Below, piece by piece: positions 35,962 through 45,519 of a stretch of DNA of 64,000 bases. Under the pieces are notes generated by a model, which was not told where the DNA came from, searched no databases, and saw only the letters and a program-made list of their open reading frames with translations. A program made the translations under genes and the position numbers. The DNA is taken from contig NZ_JBHLXC010000012.1 of the NCBI RefSeq assembly GCF_042432495.1, forward strand, positions 62,001 through 126,000. The letters are read 5' to 3'. Every line of letters begins with the position of its first letter. The stretch's first letter is position 1. The stretch is from Pseudochelatococcus lubricantis (GTDB taxonomy: Bacteria > Pseudomonadota > Alphaproteobacteria > Rhizobiales > Beijerinckiaceae).

Positions 35962-37902
35962 ATGTCGCATGAAGAAACGAAGCCGCATATGAGCCGGCGC
36001 CAGTTGCTCGGCACCACCGCAGCCGCCGCTGCCGCGGGCGCGGCAAGCGTCGGCGGTGCGTTCACGCTCGCGGGCGGCACCACGACGCCGGCCATGGCAC
36101 AGAGTGCAACGCCCGCCGGCCGAAGCGGCGCCGGGCACGTCAATGAAGTCAAGCCCGGCGAACTCGATGAATACTACGTCTTTTTCTCCAGCGGGCAGAC
36201 CGGCGAAGTGCGCATCATCGGCATGCCCTCGATGCGCGAGCTGATGCGCATTCCCGTCTTCAACCGCTGCAGCGCCACGGGCTGGGGGCAAACGAACGAA
36301 AGCCGGAAAATCCTCACCGAGGGCCTGCTGCCGGAGTCCGTTGCGTTTCTCGCGGACAAGGGCGGCATCTACATGAACGGCGATCTGCACCACCCGCATC
36401 CTTCCTTCACGGAAGGCAGTTATGACGGGCGCTACCTGTTCGCCAACGACAAGGCCAACACCCGCGTCTGCCGCATCCGGCTCGACGTGATGAAATGCGA
36501 CAAGATCATCCAGCTTCCGAACCAGCACACCGTCCATGGCCTGCGCGTGCAGAAGTATCCGCGGACGGGCTACGTCTTCGCCAACGGCGAGGACCGTGTG
36601 CCGATTCCCAACAACGGCAAGATACTGGACGACCACAAGCAGTATCATGCCATTTTCACTGCCATTGACGGCGATACCATGAAAATCGCCTGGCAGGTGA
36701 TGGTCGACGGCAACCTCGACAACGTGGATGCCGACTATCAGGGCAAGTATGCGTTCGCCACCTGCTACAACTCCGAGGAAGGCGTGACGCTTGAGGAAAT
36801 GACGGCCAACGAACAGGACTGGATCGTCATTTTCAACCTCAAGCGCATCGAGGAGGCCGTCGCGAAGGGAGACTTCAAGGAGCTGAACGGCGTCCCGGTC
36901 GTCGACGGCCGCAAGGGATCGCCCTACACGCGCTATGTGCCGGTGTCCAACAGCCCGCACGGCATCAACACCGCGCCGGACGGCATCCATGTGGTCGCCA
37001 ACGGCAAGCTGTCGCCGACCGTGACCGTGTTCGATGTACGCAAGTTCGACGATCTGTTCGACGACAGGATCAAGCCGCGCGACACCGTGGTCGCGGAGCC
37101 GGAACTCGGCCTCGGCCCGTTGCACACCGCCTACGACGGACGCGGCAACGCCTATACCACCCTGTTCATCGACAGCCAGATCTGCAAGTGGAACATCGAG
37201 GACGCCAGGCGGGCCTTTGCCGGCGAGAAGGTCGATCCGGTCCGTCAGAAGCTCGATGTGCAATACCAGCCTGGCCACAATCACACCTCCATGGGGCAGA
37301 CCAAGGACGCGGACGGCAAGTGGCTGCTGTCGCTCAACAAGTTCTCGAAGGACCGTTATCTCAACGTCGGGCCGCTGAAGCCGGAGAACGACCAGCTTAT
37401 CGATATCTCCGGTGACGAGATGGTGCTGGTGCACGACGGCCCCTCCTTCGCCGAACCGCACGACGCGACCATCGTTCACCATTCCAAGATCAACCCCGTC
37501 AGCGTCTGGGACCGCGCCGACCCGTTCTTCGCCGATGCGGTGAAGCAGGCGGAGGCGGACGGTATCGACCTGCTGCAGGATTCCGAGGTGATCCGCGACG
37601 GCAACAGGGTGCGTGTCTACATGACGTCCTCCGCGCCGTCCTTCGGGCTCACGGAGTTCACTGTCAAGGAAGGCGACGACGTGACGGTCTATGTCACCAA
37701 CATCGACGAGGTGGAGGACCTGACCCACGGCTTCGCCATCATCAACTATGGCGTCAACATGGAAGTCGCGCCGCAAGCCACCGCCTCCGTCAGCTTCACG
37801 GCCTCCAAGCCAGGGGTCTGGTGGTATTACTGTTCGTGGTTCTGTCACGCGATGCATATGGAAATGAAGGGCCGCATGCTGGTGGAGCCGAAGGTGGTAT
37901 GA
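35962..37902 (+). CDS. nosZ: Nitrous-oxide reductase (clade I, Tat-exported)
   Basis: 646 residues, GGAGAGAAGCC upstream. Twin-arginine signal SRRQLLGTTAAAAAAG at about 13-28 with a TPAMAQ cleavage region. CuZ histidines include DLHHPHPSFTEG and the HGIN region. CuA motif near the C-terminus: Cys624, Cys628, His632, Met635 in CSWFCHAMHMEM. It reduces N2O to N2 in the periplasm. The Tat signal and the nosR-Z-D-F-Y-L-X order mark clade I. Confidence 0.97.
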   Translation: MSHEETKPHMSRRQLLGTTAAAAAAGAASVGGAFTLAGGTTTPAMAQSATPAGRSGAGHVNEVKPGELDEYYVFFSSGQTGEVRIIGMPSMRELMRIPVFNRCSATGWGQTNESRKILTEGLLPESVAFLADKGGIYMNGDLHHPHPSFTEGSYDGRYLFANDKANTRVCRIRLDVMKCDKIIQLPNQHTVHGLRVQKYPRTGYVFANGEDRVPIPNNGKILDDHKQYHAIFTAIDGDTMKIAWQVMVDGNLDNVDADYQGKYAFATCYNSEEGVTLEEMTANEQDWIVIFNLKRIEEAVAKGDFKELNGVPVVDGRKGSPYTRYVPVSNSPHGINTAPDGIHVVANGKLSPTVTVFDVRKFDDLFDDRIKPRDTVVAEPELGLGPLHTAYDGRGNAYTTLFIDSQICKWNIEDARRAFAGEKVDPVRQKLDVQYQPGHNHTSMGQTKDADGKWLLSLNKFSKDRYLNVGPLKPENDQLIDISGDEMVLVHDGPSFAEPHDATIVHHSKINPVSVWDRADPFFADAVKQAEADGIDLLQDSEVIRDGNRVRVYMTSSAPSFGLTEFTVKEGDDVTVYVTNIDEVEDLTHGFAIINYGVNMEVAPQATASVSFTASKPGVWWYYCSWFCHAMHMEMKGRMLVEPKVV

Positions 37903-39284
37903 TGCACAGGTTGCGTCACCTGATATCCGGAATGGCGGCGATTGCCGCCCTTCCCTGCGCGGTCTCCGCTGCGGCGATCCATGTCGGCGCGGACGACGCG
38001 CGTCCCTTGCAGGCCGTCGTCGATACCGCCGCGCCGGGCGACCTGATCGTGCTCGCGGCGGGAAGCCATGCTGGTCCCGTCACCGTCGACAAGGCGCTGA
38101 CGCTCGAAGGCGCGCACGGTGCGACGATTACGGGTACGGGACGCGGCAGCGTCATCACCGTGACGGCACCAGGCGTGACCGTGCGCGGCCTGACAGTGAC
38201 GGGCTCGGGAACGGAACTGTCTGCCATGGATTCGGGCATCTTCGTCGCCCGCACCGCGACCGGCGCGCTGATCGAGAACAACGAGATCGTCGGCAACCTG
38301 TGCGGCGTCTATCTGCACGGCGCGGCGGAGTCCGTCGTGCGCGCCAACCGGATCGTCGGCCTGAAGGAGGGGCGCCTGAGCGAGGCGGGCAACGGCGTCA
38401 CCCTGTGGAACGCGCCGGGCGCGAAAGTGCTCGGCAACGACATCAGCTACGGCCGCGACGGCATCGGCAGCAACTCCAGCAAGCGCAACGTGTTCAGCGG
38501 CAACCGCTTCCGCAACCTGCGCTTTGCCGTACACTACATGTATACCAACGACAGCGAAATCCGCGACAACGTCTCCACCGGCAACTCGGTGGGCTTCGCG
38601 ATCATGTTTTCGAGCCGGCTGAAGGTGCTCGGCAACGTTTCCGATGGCGACCGCGATCACGGCCTGCTGCTGAACTACGCCAACGCCTCCGAAGTCGCCG
38701 GGAACACCGTGCGCGGCCGCCTGCAGCCTCCTGACCGCTGGGTGCTCGCCGGCACACGCGACGCCGGGCACGGCATGCCGCAGGACGAGCCGGCCGCCGC
38801 GCCGGGCAGCGGGTGGCGTCTCGGGCCGGAGAAGTGCGTGTTCATCTATAACGCCAACCGCAATCGCCTCCGCGACAACCTGTTCGAGAACTGCGCCATC
38901 GGCATTCACTTCACCGCCGGTTCCGAAGGCAACAGCATCTTCGACAATGCGTTCGTCAACAACCGCAATCAGGTGAAATACGTCGGCGGCCGCTATCTCG
39001 ACTGGTCGTACCGCGGGCGCGGCAACTACTGGAGCGACAATCCGGCTTTCGATCTCGACGGAGACGGCATCGCGGACAGCACCTACCGGCCCAACGATCT
39101 CATCGACAGGGTGCTGTGGACGTCGCCGCAGGCGAAGATCCTGACGACGAGCCCCGCCGTTCAGGTCATCCGCTGGGCACAGGCCCAGTTTCCGGCGCTG
39201 CTGCCCGGCGGCGTGGTGGACAGCCGTCCGCTGATGGCACCGCTGCAACGCGACGAACGGCAGCCGGGGGAGCAACAGCCATGA
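37899..39284 (+). CDS. nosD: NosD, periplasmic copper-centre maturation protein
   Basis: 461 residues, start overlapping the nosZ stop (ATG within GGTATGATG). Sec signal MMHRLRHLISGMAAIAALPC ending in SAAA. The rest is right-handed parallel beta-helix repeats with NNEIVGNLCGVYLHGA, GNDISYGRDGIGSNSSKRN and similar turns, the carbohydrate-binding/sugar-hydrolase fold of NosD. It works with NosF and NosY to deliver sulfur/copper for CuZ assembly. Confidence 0.94.
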   Translation: MMHRLRHLISGMAAIAALPCAVSAAAIHVGADDARPLQAVVDTAAPGDLIVLAAGSHAGPVTVDKALTLEGAHGATITGTGRGSVITVTAPGVTVRGLTVTGSGTELSAMDSGIFVARTATGALIENNEIVGNLCGVYLHGAAESVVRANRIVGLKEGRLSEAGNGVTLWNAPGAKVLGNDISYGRDGIGSNSSKRNVFSGNRFRNLRFAVHYMYTNDSEIRDNVSTGNSVGFAIMFSSRLKVLGNVSDGDRDHGLLLNYANASEVAGNTVRGRLQPPDRWVLAGTRDAGHGMPQDEPAAAPGSGWRLGPEKCVFIYNANRNRLRDNLFENCAIGIHFTAGSEGNSIFDNAFVNNRNQVKYVGGRYLDWSYRGRGNYWSDNPAFDLDGDGIADSTYRPNDLIDRVLWTSPQAKILTTSPAVQVIRWAQAQFPALLPGGVVDSRPLMAPLQRDERQPGEQQP

Positions 39285-40198
39285 CCGCAACCGTCACCCT
39301 GGCCGAGGCCTGCAAGCAATACGGGCGCGTGAACGCGGTGCAGGACGTCTCGCTGACGCTCCATGCGGGCGAGACCGTCGCGCTCGTCGGCCATAACGGC
39401 GCGGGCAAGACCACGCTGATCAAGCTGATGCTCGGCCTCATCCGCCCCACCGCGGGCGCGGTGCGCGTACTCGGCGGCGATCCCGCGCGGGGCAGTGCCT
39501 CCGCGAGGCGCAGGCTGGGCTATCTGCCCGAAAGCGTGTCGTTTCACCTGGCGCTGACCGGCCGCGAGACCCTCGCCTTCTACGCGCGCCTCAAGCGGGT
39601 GGGGCCTAAGCAGGCCGATGCCCTGTTCGAGCGCGTCGGCCTGGCGCCGGCGGCGGTGGACAGGCCGGTGCACACCTATTCCAAGGGCATGCGCCAGCGC
39701 CTCGGCCTCGCGCAGGCGCTGCTCGGCGAGCCGCGCGTTCTTTTCCTGGACGAGCCGACGAGCGGCCTCGATCCGGCGCTGCGCCGTCATTTCTATGACC
39801 TCATCGAGGAGCTGCGCGCCGGTGGCGCGACCGTACTCCTGTCCTCGCACGCGCTGAGCGAACTCGAAGGGCGGACGGATCGCATCGTCGTCCTCGACAG
39901 CGGCACCAGGGTCGCGGACGGCACGCTGGACGACCTGCGGCGCGAGGCGCGCCTGCCCGTCCGCGTGCAGGTGCGCTTCACGGATGGCAAGGGCCAGGCG
40001 CACAGGTCGTTCGCCGGGCGCGACTGGACGCGGACGGGCGCCGGCTCCTACGAGACGCGGGTCGACGCCGGCGACAAGATCGCCCTGCTGCGCGCGGTGA
40101 CGCAGGCGCCCGACGCCATCGCCGACCTCGCCATCGCCGAGCCGACACTCGACGATCTCTACGTGCATTTTCTGGGACGGGCGGAGGCCGGGCGATGA
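39281..40198 (+). CDS. nosF: NosF, ABC ATPase for CuZ assembly
   Basis: 305 residues; ATG overlaps the nosD stop as ATGA, with GGGGGAG upstream. Walker A VGHNGAGKTTLIKL (about 38-51), signature TYSKGMRQRLGLAQAL, Walker B VLFLDEPTSGLDP, H-loop SSHAL. Drives the NosDFY transporter. Cytoplasmic. Confidence 0.95.
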   Translation: MTATVTLAEACKQYGRVNAVQDVSLTLHAGETVALVGHNGAGKTTLIKLMLGLIRPTAGAVRVLGGDPARGSASARRRLGYLPESVSFHLALTGRETLAFYARLKRVGPKQADALFERVGLAPAAVDRPVHTYSKGMRQRLGLAQALLGEPRVLFLDEPTSGLDPALRRHFYDLIEELRAGGATVLLSSHALSELEGRTDRIVVLDSGTRVADGTLDDLRREARLPVRVQVRFTDGKGQAHRSFAGRDWTRTGAGSYETRVDAGDKIALLRAVTQAPDAIADLAIAEPTLDDLYVHFLGRAEAGR

Positions 40199-41022
40199 CC
40201 AATCTCATCATCATCGCGCGCAAGGAGATTCAGGAGGGCCTGCGCAACCGCTGGGTGCTGGCCATGACGTTGCTGCTGGCGGCGCTGGCGCTCACGCTGT
40301 CGTTTCTGGGCAGCGCGCCGACGGGCAATGTCGGCGTCGGCCGGCTCGATGTCGTGATCGTCAGCCTGTCCAGCCTGACGATCTTCCTCATCCCGCTCAT
40401 CGCGCTGCTGATCTCGCACGACGCCATCGTCGGAGAAAGCGAGCGTGGCACGCTGCTGTTGCTGCTGAGCTACCCGGTGAGCCGGCCGCAGGTGATCTTC
40501 GGGAAATTTCTCGGCCATATCGCCATTCTCGCCTTCGCGACGCTGACGGGATACGGCGTGGCGGCGGCGGTGCTGGTGGCGACGGGTGCCGTGATCGGCG
40601 CGGAAAGCTGGTCGTCCTATCTTGTCATGATCGGCTCGTCGGTGTTGCTCGGCGCCGTGTTCATCGCTATCGGCTATCTCGTCAGCACACTGGTGAGCGA
40701 GCGCGGCACGGCGGCGGGCATCGCCATCGGCATCTGGCTCGCGCTGGTGCTGATCTACGACATGACGTTGCTCGGCATCCTCGTGGCGATGCAGGGGCAG
40801 GCGCTGCCGGCCGGGCTGCTCGACCTGCTGCTCGTGCTCAATCCCACCGATGTCTACCGCCTGCTGAACCTGTCGTCGGGCGGCGCCTCGGCCCTGTCGG
40901 GCATGGGCGGTGTCGCCGCCAACAGCGCGCTCGACGCGCGAACCCTCGTGCTGGCGCTCGTGCTCTGGACCGTGGGGCCGCTGGTGCTGGCGACGCTGGC
41001 CTTTTCCCGGCGGGAGCGATGA
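40195..41022 (+). CDS. nosY: NosY, ABC permease for CuZ assembly
   Basis: 275 residues, start overlapping the nosF stop (ATGA). Starts MTNLIIIARKEIQEGLRNRWVLAMTLLLAALAL; six membrane helices, with ESERGTLLLLLSYPVSRPQVIFGKFLG, the ABC-2 type landmark. Partner of NosF and NosD. Confidence 0.94.
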   Translation: MTNLIIIARKEIQEGLRNRWVLAMTLLLAALALTLSFLGSAPTGNVGVGRLDVVIVSLSSLTIFLIPLIALLISHDAIVGESERGTLLLLLSYPVSRPQVIFGKFLGHIAILAFATLTGYGVAAAVLVATGAVIGAESWSSYLVMIGSSVLLGAVFIAIGYLVSTLVSERGTAAGIAIGIWLALVLIYDMTLLGILVAMQGQALPAGLLDLLLVLNPTDVYRLLNLSSGGASALSGMGGVAANSALDARTLVLALVLWTVGPLVLATLAFSRRER

Positions 41023-41609
41023 AGGAGGCCATGATGAAACACCTCTCCGCCGCCGCTCTGGCCCTTGCCGGCCTGCTCCTGATGACGGGATGCCAGCAGG
41101 AGGAGACAGCCGCGCCGCCACCGCCCTTCGCGCTCACGGCGGATGCCATGGGCCGCTATTGTGGCATGAACGTGCTGGAGCATCCCGGACCCAAGGGGCA
41201 GATCATCCTGCGCCACCTCATCGAGCCGATATGGTTCTCGTCGGCGCGCGACACGCTTGCCTTCACCATGTTGCCGGAGGAGCCGCGCGACATCGCGGCC
41301 ATTTACGTGTCGGACATGGGCACCGCGCCGACCTGGGAAACGCCGGGCGCGACGAACTGGATCGACGCCCGCAAGGCCCATTTCGTCATCGGCAGCGCCG
41401 TGCGCGGCGGCATGGGCGCGCGGGAGGCGGTGCCGTTCGCCGACCTCGCGCAGGCAAGGGCATTCATCGAGCGCAACGGCGGGCGGGTCGTCGGCTTCGA
41501 CTCCATTCCGCCGGACTACGTGCTGGGGGCGGACGCGGACGCCGGGGAAGATCCGGCCCCCGCCCCTTCCCGGGATCACGATACGGGCGCAGGAGGCAAT
41601 CATGGATGA
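41019..41609 (+). CDS. nosL: NosL, outer-membrane copper chaperone lipoprotein
   Basis: 196 residues if started at the ATG that overlaps the nosY stop; an ATG at 41034, better placed behind AAGGAGG, gives 191. Lipoprotein signal with lipobox LLMTGC, then QQEETAAPPPP. Metal-binding MGRYCGMNVLEHPGPKGQI matches the NosL motif (Cys-x-Met). It carries Cu(I) to NosZ via NosDFY. The C-terminus has extra Asp/Ala-rich residues. Confidence 0.93.
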   Translation: MKEAMMKHLSAAALALAGLLLMTGCQQEETAAPPPPFALTADAMGRYCGMNVLEHPGPKGQIILRHLIEPIWFSSARDTLAFTMLPEEPRDIAAIYVSDMGTAPTWETPGATNWIDARKAHFVIGSAVRGGMGAREAVPFADLAQARAFIERNGGRVVGFDSIPPDYVLGADADAGEDPAPAPSRDHDTGAGGNHG

Positions 41610-42618
41610 ACGGTTGCATCGCAGGGGCATGACGCGGCGGCGGGCGATCACGGTCATCGCGGCTTTCGCCGGGTTGCCGCTTCCGGCAGTGGCGGCACGG
41701 CCAGACCTCTTCGCGAACACCGGCGCCGCCGTCACTTTCACGGATGGCATCGTTACCTGGCACGGGCAGGCGCTCGGCGCGCCGGCGCAACTCATCCTGC
41801 ATCACGAGGACGAGGACACGGCGCGCCGGCTGGTCGGGCGGATCGTCGCGGAAGCCGCGCGGCTCGAAGCGATCTTCAGCCTCTACCGCGACGCCTCGGC
41901 GCTGTCGGAGCTGAACCGGACGGGCGTTCTCGCCGCGCCGCCCGGGGAACTCGTCGCGCTGTTGCGGCAGTGCCGGGATTTCCACGCCGTGAGCGGCGGC
42001 GCGTTCGACCCGACTGTCCAGCCACTGTGGCGCCTTTACAGCCGGCATTTCGCGATGACGCGGAGCGACCCGGGCGGCCCCTCCGCCACCGCGCTGGCGG
42101 CGGCACGCACGCTCGTGGGCTTCGAGATGGTGCGTTTCAACCGCGACCGGGTGGCTTTCGCCCGGCCCGGCGTGGCCATGACCCTCAACGGCATCGCGCA
42201 GGGCTTCGTCACCGACAGGGCGGTCGACATGATGAAGCAGGCGGGCATGACCTCCAGCCTCGTCGACATGGGCGAAATCCGCGCCGTCGGGTCCCGCGCC
42301 GATGGCGCGCCATGGCGGGTCGGCCTCGCCCGCACCGGCGACACCGCTCCCGACAAGATCATCGAACTCACCGAGGCGGCCGTCGCCACGTCGAGCGCCG
42401 CCGGCTTCCACTTCGACACGTCAGGGCGCTTCAGCCATCTGCTCGATCCGCGCAGCGGCGCGGCGGCGGCGCGCTATGCCCGCATGTCCGTCATCGCGCC
42501 GGACGCCACCACGGCGGACGCGCTGTCGACGGCCTTCAGCCTGATGGAGCCGGATGCGGTGCGCGCCATCACCGCAACGCGGCCCGGCATCGCGGCCGAT
42601 TTCGTGCTCTCCTCCTGA
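41602..42618 (+). CDS. nosX: NosX, ApbE-like FAD:protein FMN transferase
   Basis: 338 residues from the ATG at 41602 (AGGAGG upstream), overlapping nosL by 8 nt. Twin-arginine-like start (GMTRRRAITVIAAFAGLPLPAVAA). ApbE landmarks LEAIFSLYRDASALSELNRTG, GVAMTLNGIAQGFVTDRAVDMM and SHLLDPRSG. It attaches FMN to the NosR periplasmic domain. Last gene of the nos operon; the next gene is convergent. Confidence 0.94.
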   Translation: MDERLHRRGMTRRRAITVIAAFAGLPLPAVAARPDLFANTGAAVTFTDGIVTWHGQALGAPAQLILHHEDEDTARRLVGRIVAEAARLEAIFSLYRDASALSELNRTGVLAAPPGELVALLRQCRDFHAVSGGAFDPTVQPLWRLYSRHFAMTRSDPGGPSATALAAARTLVGFEMVRFNRDRVAFARPGVAMTLNGIAQGFVTDRAVDMMKQAGMTSSLVDMGEIRAVGSRADGAPWRVGLARTGDTAPDKIIELTEAAVATSSAAGFHFDTSGRFSHLLDPRSGAAAARYARMSVIAPDATTADALSTAFSLMEPDAVRAITATRPGIAADFVLSS

Positions 42619-42629
42619 GGCCCGGCCGT

Positions 42630-43877
42630 TCAGCACCGTGAGGGGTCTTCCGTCGCGGTGCCGACGGTCGGCGCCCGCATCATCGGCAGGAAGGCGTGCA
42701 GCCACAAGGCGAATGCCGCCGCCCACAGCAGCGCGCCGAGCGCGTAATGCGGCCCCATGAGGAAGGTCGCGAAGCCGAGTTCCGGCAAGGTGCGGACGAG
42801 GGCCGCCGCCGCCATGGCCACCACCGCGGCGTGGGCCTGCCACGGCAGCACCAGATCATGCCCGGTGTGGCGCAGCCCGGCGATCACGAACACCGCCATG
42901 ATCGCCATGCCGAGCGCGCCGAGCGTCAGCAGATGCACGCCCGTGGCGGGGGCGAGCGTCATGCCGGCGATGCCGATGTCCAATCCGCCGAGCCCGACGA
43001 CGAAGAAGCCGATGCCGGCGAACAGGTTGGCGAGCGCCAGCGCCAGTACCTGCGTTCTGAACAGAGCGCGGCCGATGAACCATTCGGTCAGCCTGTCCAT
43101 GAATGTCGCCCCAGCCGCGAGTGCGAGGAAGGCGGGCGCGAGGGAGTCGGGAAAGGCGAGCGCCGCCGCGCCATAGAGCGCCACCATGCCGGCGGCGAGA
43201 TTCTGGCGGCCGGGATGCGGGCGGTAGGGCGTCGTCCCGCCGCTCGGGTCCAGCGCCAGATTGATGACGACCACGCCGATGCGCGCCACCGACAGCGTGA
43301 AGAACGCCATGAAGATGCACACCGCCGCCATCAGCAGCCGGTGTGAAAGCTCGTAGTCCTCCACGAACCACGCCACCCGGATGCCGATCTCCGTCAGCGC
43401 GAAGAGCGCCACCCACAGCACGAACGAGCCATGCCGGGCGCTGCGACGCAGCAGGAGCGGCTTCAGCACATACCACCCCAGCACGGCGAGGAATGCGGCG
43501 TCGCTTGCTCCCGCGAGCGGCGAGAGCACATCGGCGCCGACAAGACCGGCGAGCCTGCCCGGCAGCCACAGGGCGAGCAGGAGGAGAAGCGCCCCACCCC
43601 TGCGCGGCGGCGTATCGGTCCATTCCGGCATGGCGGATGTCAGAAATCCGGCCAGCGCCATGCCGTAGGTGCCGTAGATCATCTCGTGCGCGTGCCACTG
43701 GCTCGGCGGGATCGCGGCCGCGAACGGCAGGTCGAGCCCGTAGAGGATGACCCAGAGCACCGGCCAGAGCGCACCATGCGCCGCCGCCACCGGAAAGAAC
43801 AGCCGCAGCCCTTCGGTGAGCACCGGCGGCACGAACGTGGGCGCGGAGGCCGGCGCGGCATGGCGATGCGTGTTCAT
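42630..43877 (-). CDS. nnrS: Second NnrS family protein
   Basis: 415 residues from the ATG at 43877, overlapping the preceding ATPase stop (ATGA); a longer frame upstream is shadow. About 12 helices. SQWHAHEMIYGTYGMALAGFLTSAMPEWTD is the NnrS His motif; the other typical parts (ERPGR-like and GLRHTGHDLVLP) are present. It differs clearly from the first copy at 29775. It is the last gene of the TonB/ABC operon, which suggests that operon responds to NO. Confidence 0.9.
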   Translation of the reverse strand: MNTHRHAAPASAPTFVPPVLTEGLRLFFPVAAAHGALWPVLWVILYGLDLPFAAAIPPSQWHAHEMIYGTYGMALAGFLTSAMPEWTDTPPRRGGALLLLLALWLPGRLAGLVGADVLSPLAGASDAAFLAVLGWYVLKPLLLRRSARHGSFVLWVALFALTEIGIRVAWFVEDYELSHRLLMAAVCIFMAFFTLSVARIGVVVINLALDPSGGTTPYRPHPGRQNLAAGMVALYGAAALAFPDSLAPAFLALAAGATFMDRLTEWFIGRALFRTQVLALALANLFAGIGFFVVGLGGLDIGIAGMTLAPATGVHLLTLGALGMAIMAVFVIAGLRHTGHDLVLPWQAHAAVVAMAAAALVRTLPELGFATFLMGPHYALGALLWAAAFALWLHAFLPMMRAPTVGTATEDPSRC

Positions 43878-44635
43878 GCCCGCCCCCGGCGGTCGGCGTC
43901 GAACAGCTCGGCGAAGACGGGATCGGCCGACCAACCCTCGACAATGTCGAAGACGGTCCGGTTGTCGCGCCTGCCCGGCTCCCCGGCGATGGCGCGCTGA
44001 TCGACGATACGGCCGTCGACGCCGGAGAGCACGATCAGCCGGTGCGCCACCCTCACCGCCTCGGCGAGATCGTGGGTGACGAACAGCGCCGAAAAACGCG
44101 CCCGCCGCGCTGCCGCGATCACCAGATCCTGCAACGCGCGCCGAAGGCCGACATCGACCGCCGTGAACGGCTCGTCGAAGAACATCACATCCGGCTCCAC
44201 GGCGAGGGCTCGCGCAACCGCCGCGCGCTGGCGCATGCCGCCCGAAAGCTCAACCGGATATTTGTCGAGATCGTCGCGGTCGAGCCCCACATCGAGCGCC
44301 CGCGCCTCGGCGACCGCGCCGCGCTCGGCCCTGCCGCGGCCAGCGACCTTCAGCCCGTAGGCGATGTTGTCGCGCGCCGTCAGCCACGGCAGCAGGCGCG
44401 GCTCCTGAAACACGACGGCGTGCCGGCGGTAGTGCCGGCGCACCCGCCCGCGCAGAGGCTCGACAAGGCCGGCGGCAATCTGGAGAATCGTGGTCTTGCC
44501 GCAGCCGGACGGCCCGGCGAGCGCCACCACCTCCCCCTCGCCCAGCACGAGGTCGAAATCCTCGAATACCGTGCGCCCGAGCCACGCATGGCCAACCTTG
44601 TCGAGCGCCAGCTTCATTGCCTTTTGCTCCGTCAT
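43874..44635 (-). CDS. ABC transporter ATP-binding protein, SsuB/TauB type
   Basis: 253 residues from the ATG at 44635, overlapping the permease stop (ATGA). Walker A LAGPSGCGKTTILQIAAGL, signature YPVELSGGMRQRAAVARAL, Walker B DVMFFDEPFTAVD, H-loop THDLAEA. It belongs to the nitrate/sulfonate/taurine importer ATPases, though the substrate cannot be read from it. Third gene of TonB-SBP-permease-ATPase-NnrS. Confidence 0.9.
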   Translation of the reverse strand: MTEQKAMKLALDKVGHAWLGRTVFEDFDLVLGEGEVVALAGPSGCGKTTILQIAAGLVEPLRGRVRRHYRRHAVVFQEPRLLPWLTARDNIAYGLKVAGRGRAERGAVAEARALDVGLDRDDLDKYPVELSGGMRQRAAVARALAVEPDVMFFDEPFTAVDVGLRRALQDLVIAAARRARFSALFVTHDLAEAVRVAHRLIVLSGVDGRIVDQRAIAGEPGRRDNRTVFDIVEGWSADPVFAELFDADRRGRA

Positions 44636-45519
44636 CGCTTGACGCCCCATGGCAAGCCGGCGCTGCGCCAGCGCTCCGTCATCTCGCGCAGCGGGTTCAG
44701 CATGCCGTATTCGGTGATCAGCGCGAAGGCGACGACGAGCAATATCCACGCCGTCACCAGCGGGATGTCGAACAGGGCCCGCGCCGTCGCGAGCTGCCCG
44801 CCTATGCCACCGGTGTTCGACAGCAGTTCGGCCATGACGGTCACCTTCCATGCATTCCCGGCCGTCGTGGTCCACGCCGGAAACAGGTAGGACAGGAGAT
44901 GCGGCAGGGTGACGGTGCGAAAGCGTGTCGGCAGCGAGGCGCCGAACGAGCGCGCCATGGCGTCGAGCGCCCGGTCGCGCGTGGCGGCCCCCTCCAGCGC
45001 GCCCGCGAAGGAGATCGGGAACGAGGCCAGCACCACGGTGAGCACGGCGGAACCGCCGCCCGATCCGAACCAGATGAGCGCCAGCACGATCCACGCGATC
45101 GGCGGCACGCCGAGGATCACGGTTACGATGGGGCGCATGATGCGCATGGCGGCGAACGAATAGCCCGCCACGGACCCCGCGAGCGTACCGAGGCCGGCGG
45201 CGAGCAAAAAGCCGCCGAGCGAGCGCCACGCCGTCTCGGACGCCGCCTGCGCCAGTTCCGGCCCCTCGAACAGGCCGATGAGCACGGTCACCGTCTCCAG
45301 CGGCGCGGGAAGGATAAAGGAGCCGTAAAACTCGTGTCCCGCCTGCCAACCCGCCGCGAGGCAGAACAGCCCGGCAAGCCCCACCCATCCGGCCCAGACG
45401 TAGCGCCCCAGCCACACGGTGGCGGCAACGAACGCGCGTGCGCCCGCGCGAAGCCACGCCGGCATGGCGCGGCGCGCTTCCCCGACGCGCGGCCCCTCAA
45501 AGGGCGAAGAAACCGTCAT
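44632..45519 (-). CDS. ABC transporter permease, SsuC/TauC type
   Basis: 295 residues from the ATG at 45519; an upstream start at 45567 would overlap more. Six helices. The EAA-type loop is RALDAMARSFGASLPTRFRTVTLPHLLSYLFP. It overlaps the solute-receptor gene end by 23 nt and the ATPase start by 4, so the unit is translated in series. Confidence 0.88.
   Translation of the reverse strand: MTVSSPFEGPRVGEARRAMPAWLRAGARAFVAATVWLGRYVWAGWVGLAGLFCLAAGWQAGHEFYGSFILPAPLETVTVLIGLFEGPELAQAASETAWRSLGGFLLAAGLGTLAGSVAGYSFAAMRIMRPIVTVILGVPPIAWIVLALIWFGSGGGSAVLTVVLASFPISFAGALEGAATRDRALDAMARSFGASLPTRFRTVTLPHLLSYLFPAWTTTAGNAWKVTVMAELLSNTGGIGGQLATARALFDIPLVTAWILLVVAFALITEYGMLNPLREMTERWRSAGLPWGVKR

Noticed and set aside
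33307..37857. Minus-strand frames of 598 and 637 codons opposite nosR and nosZ
   Set aside because: Shadows of nosR/nosZ, which carry full cofactor motifs.
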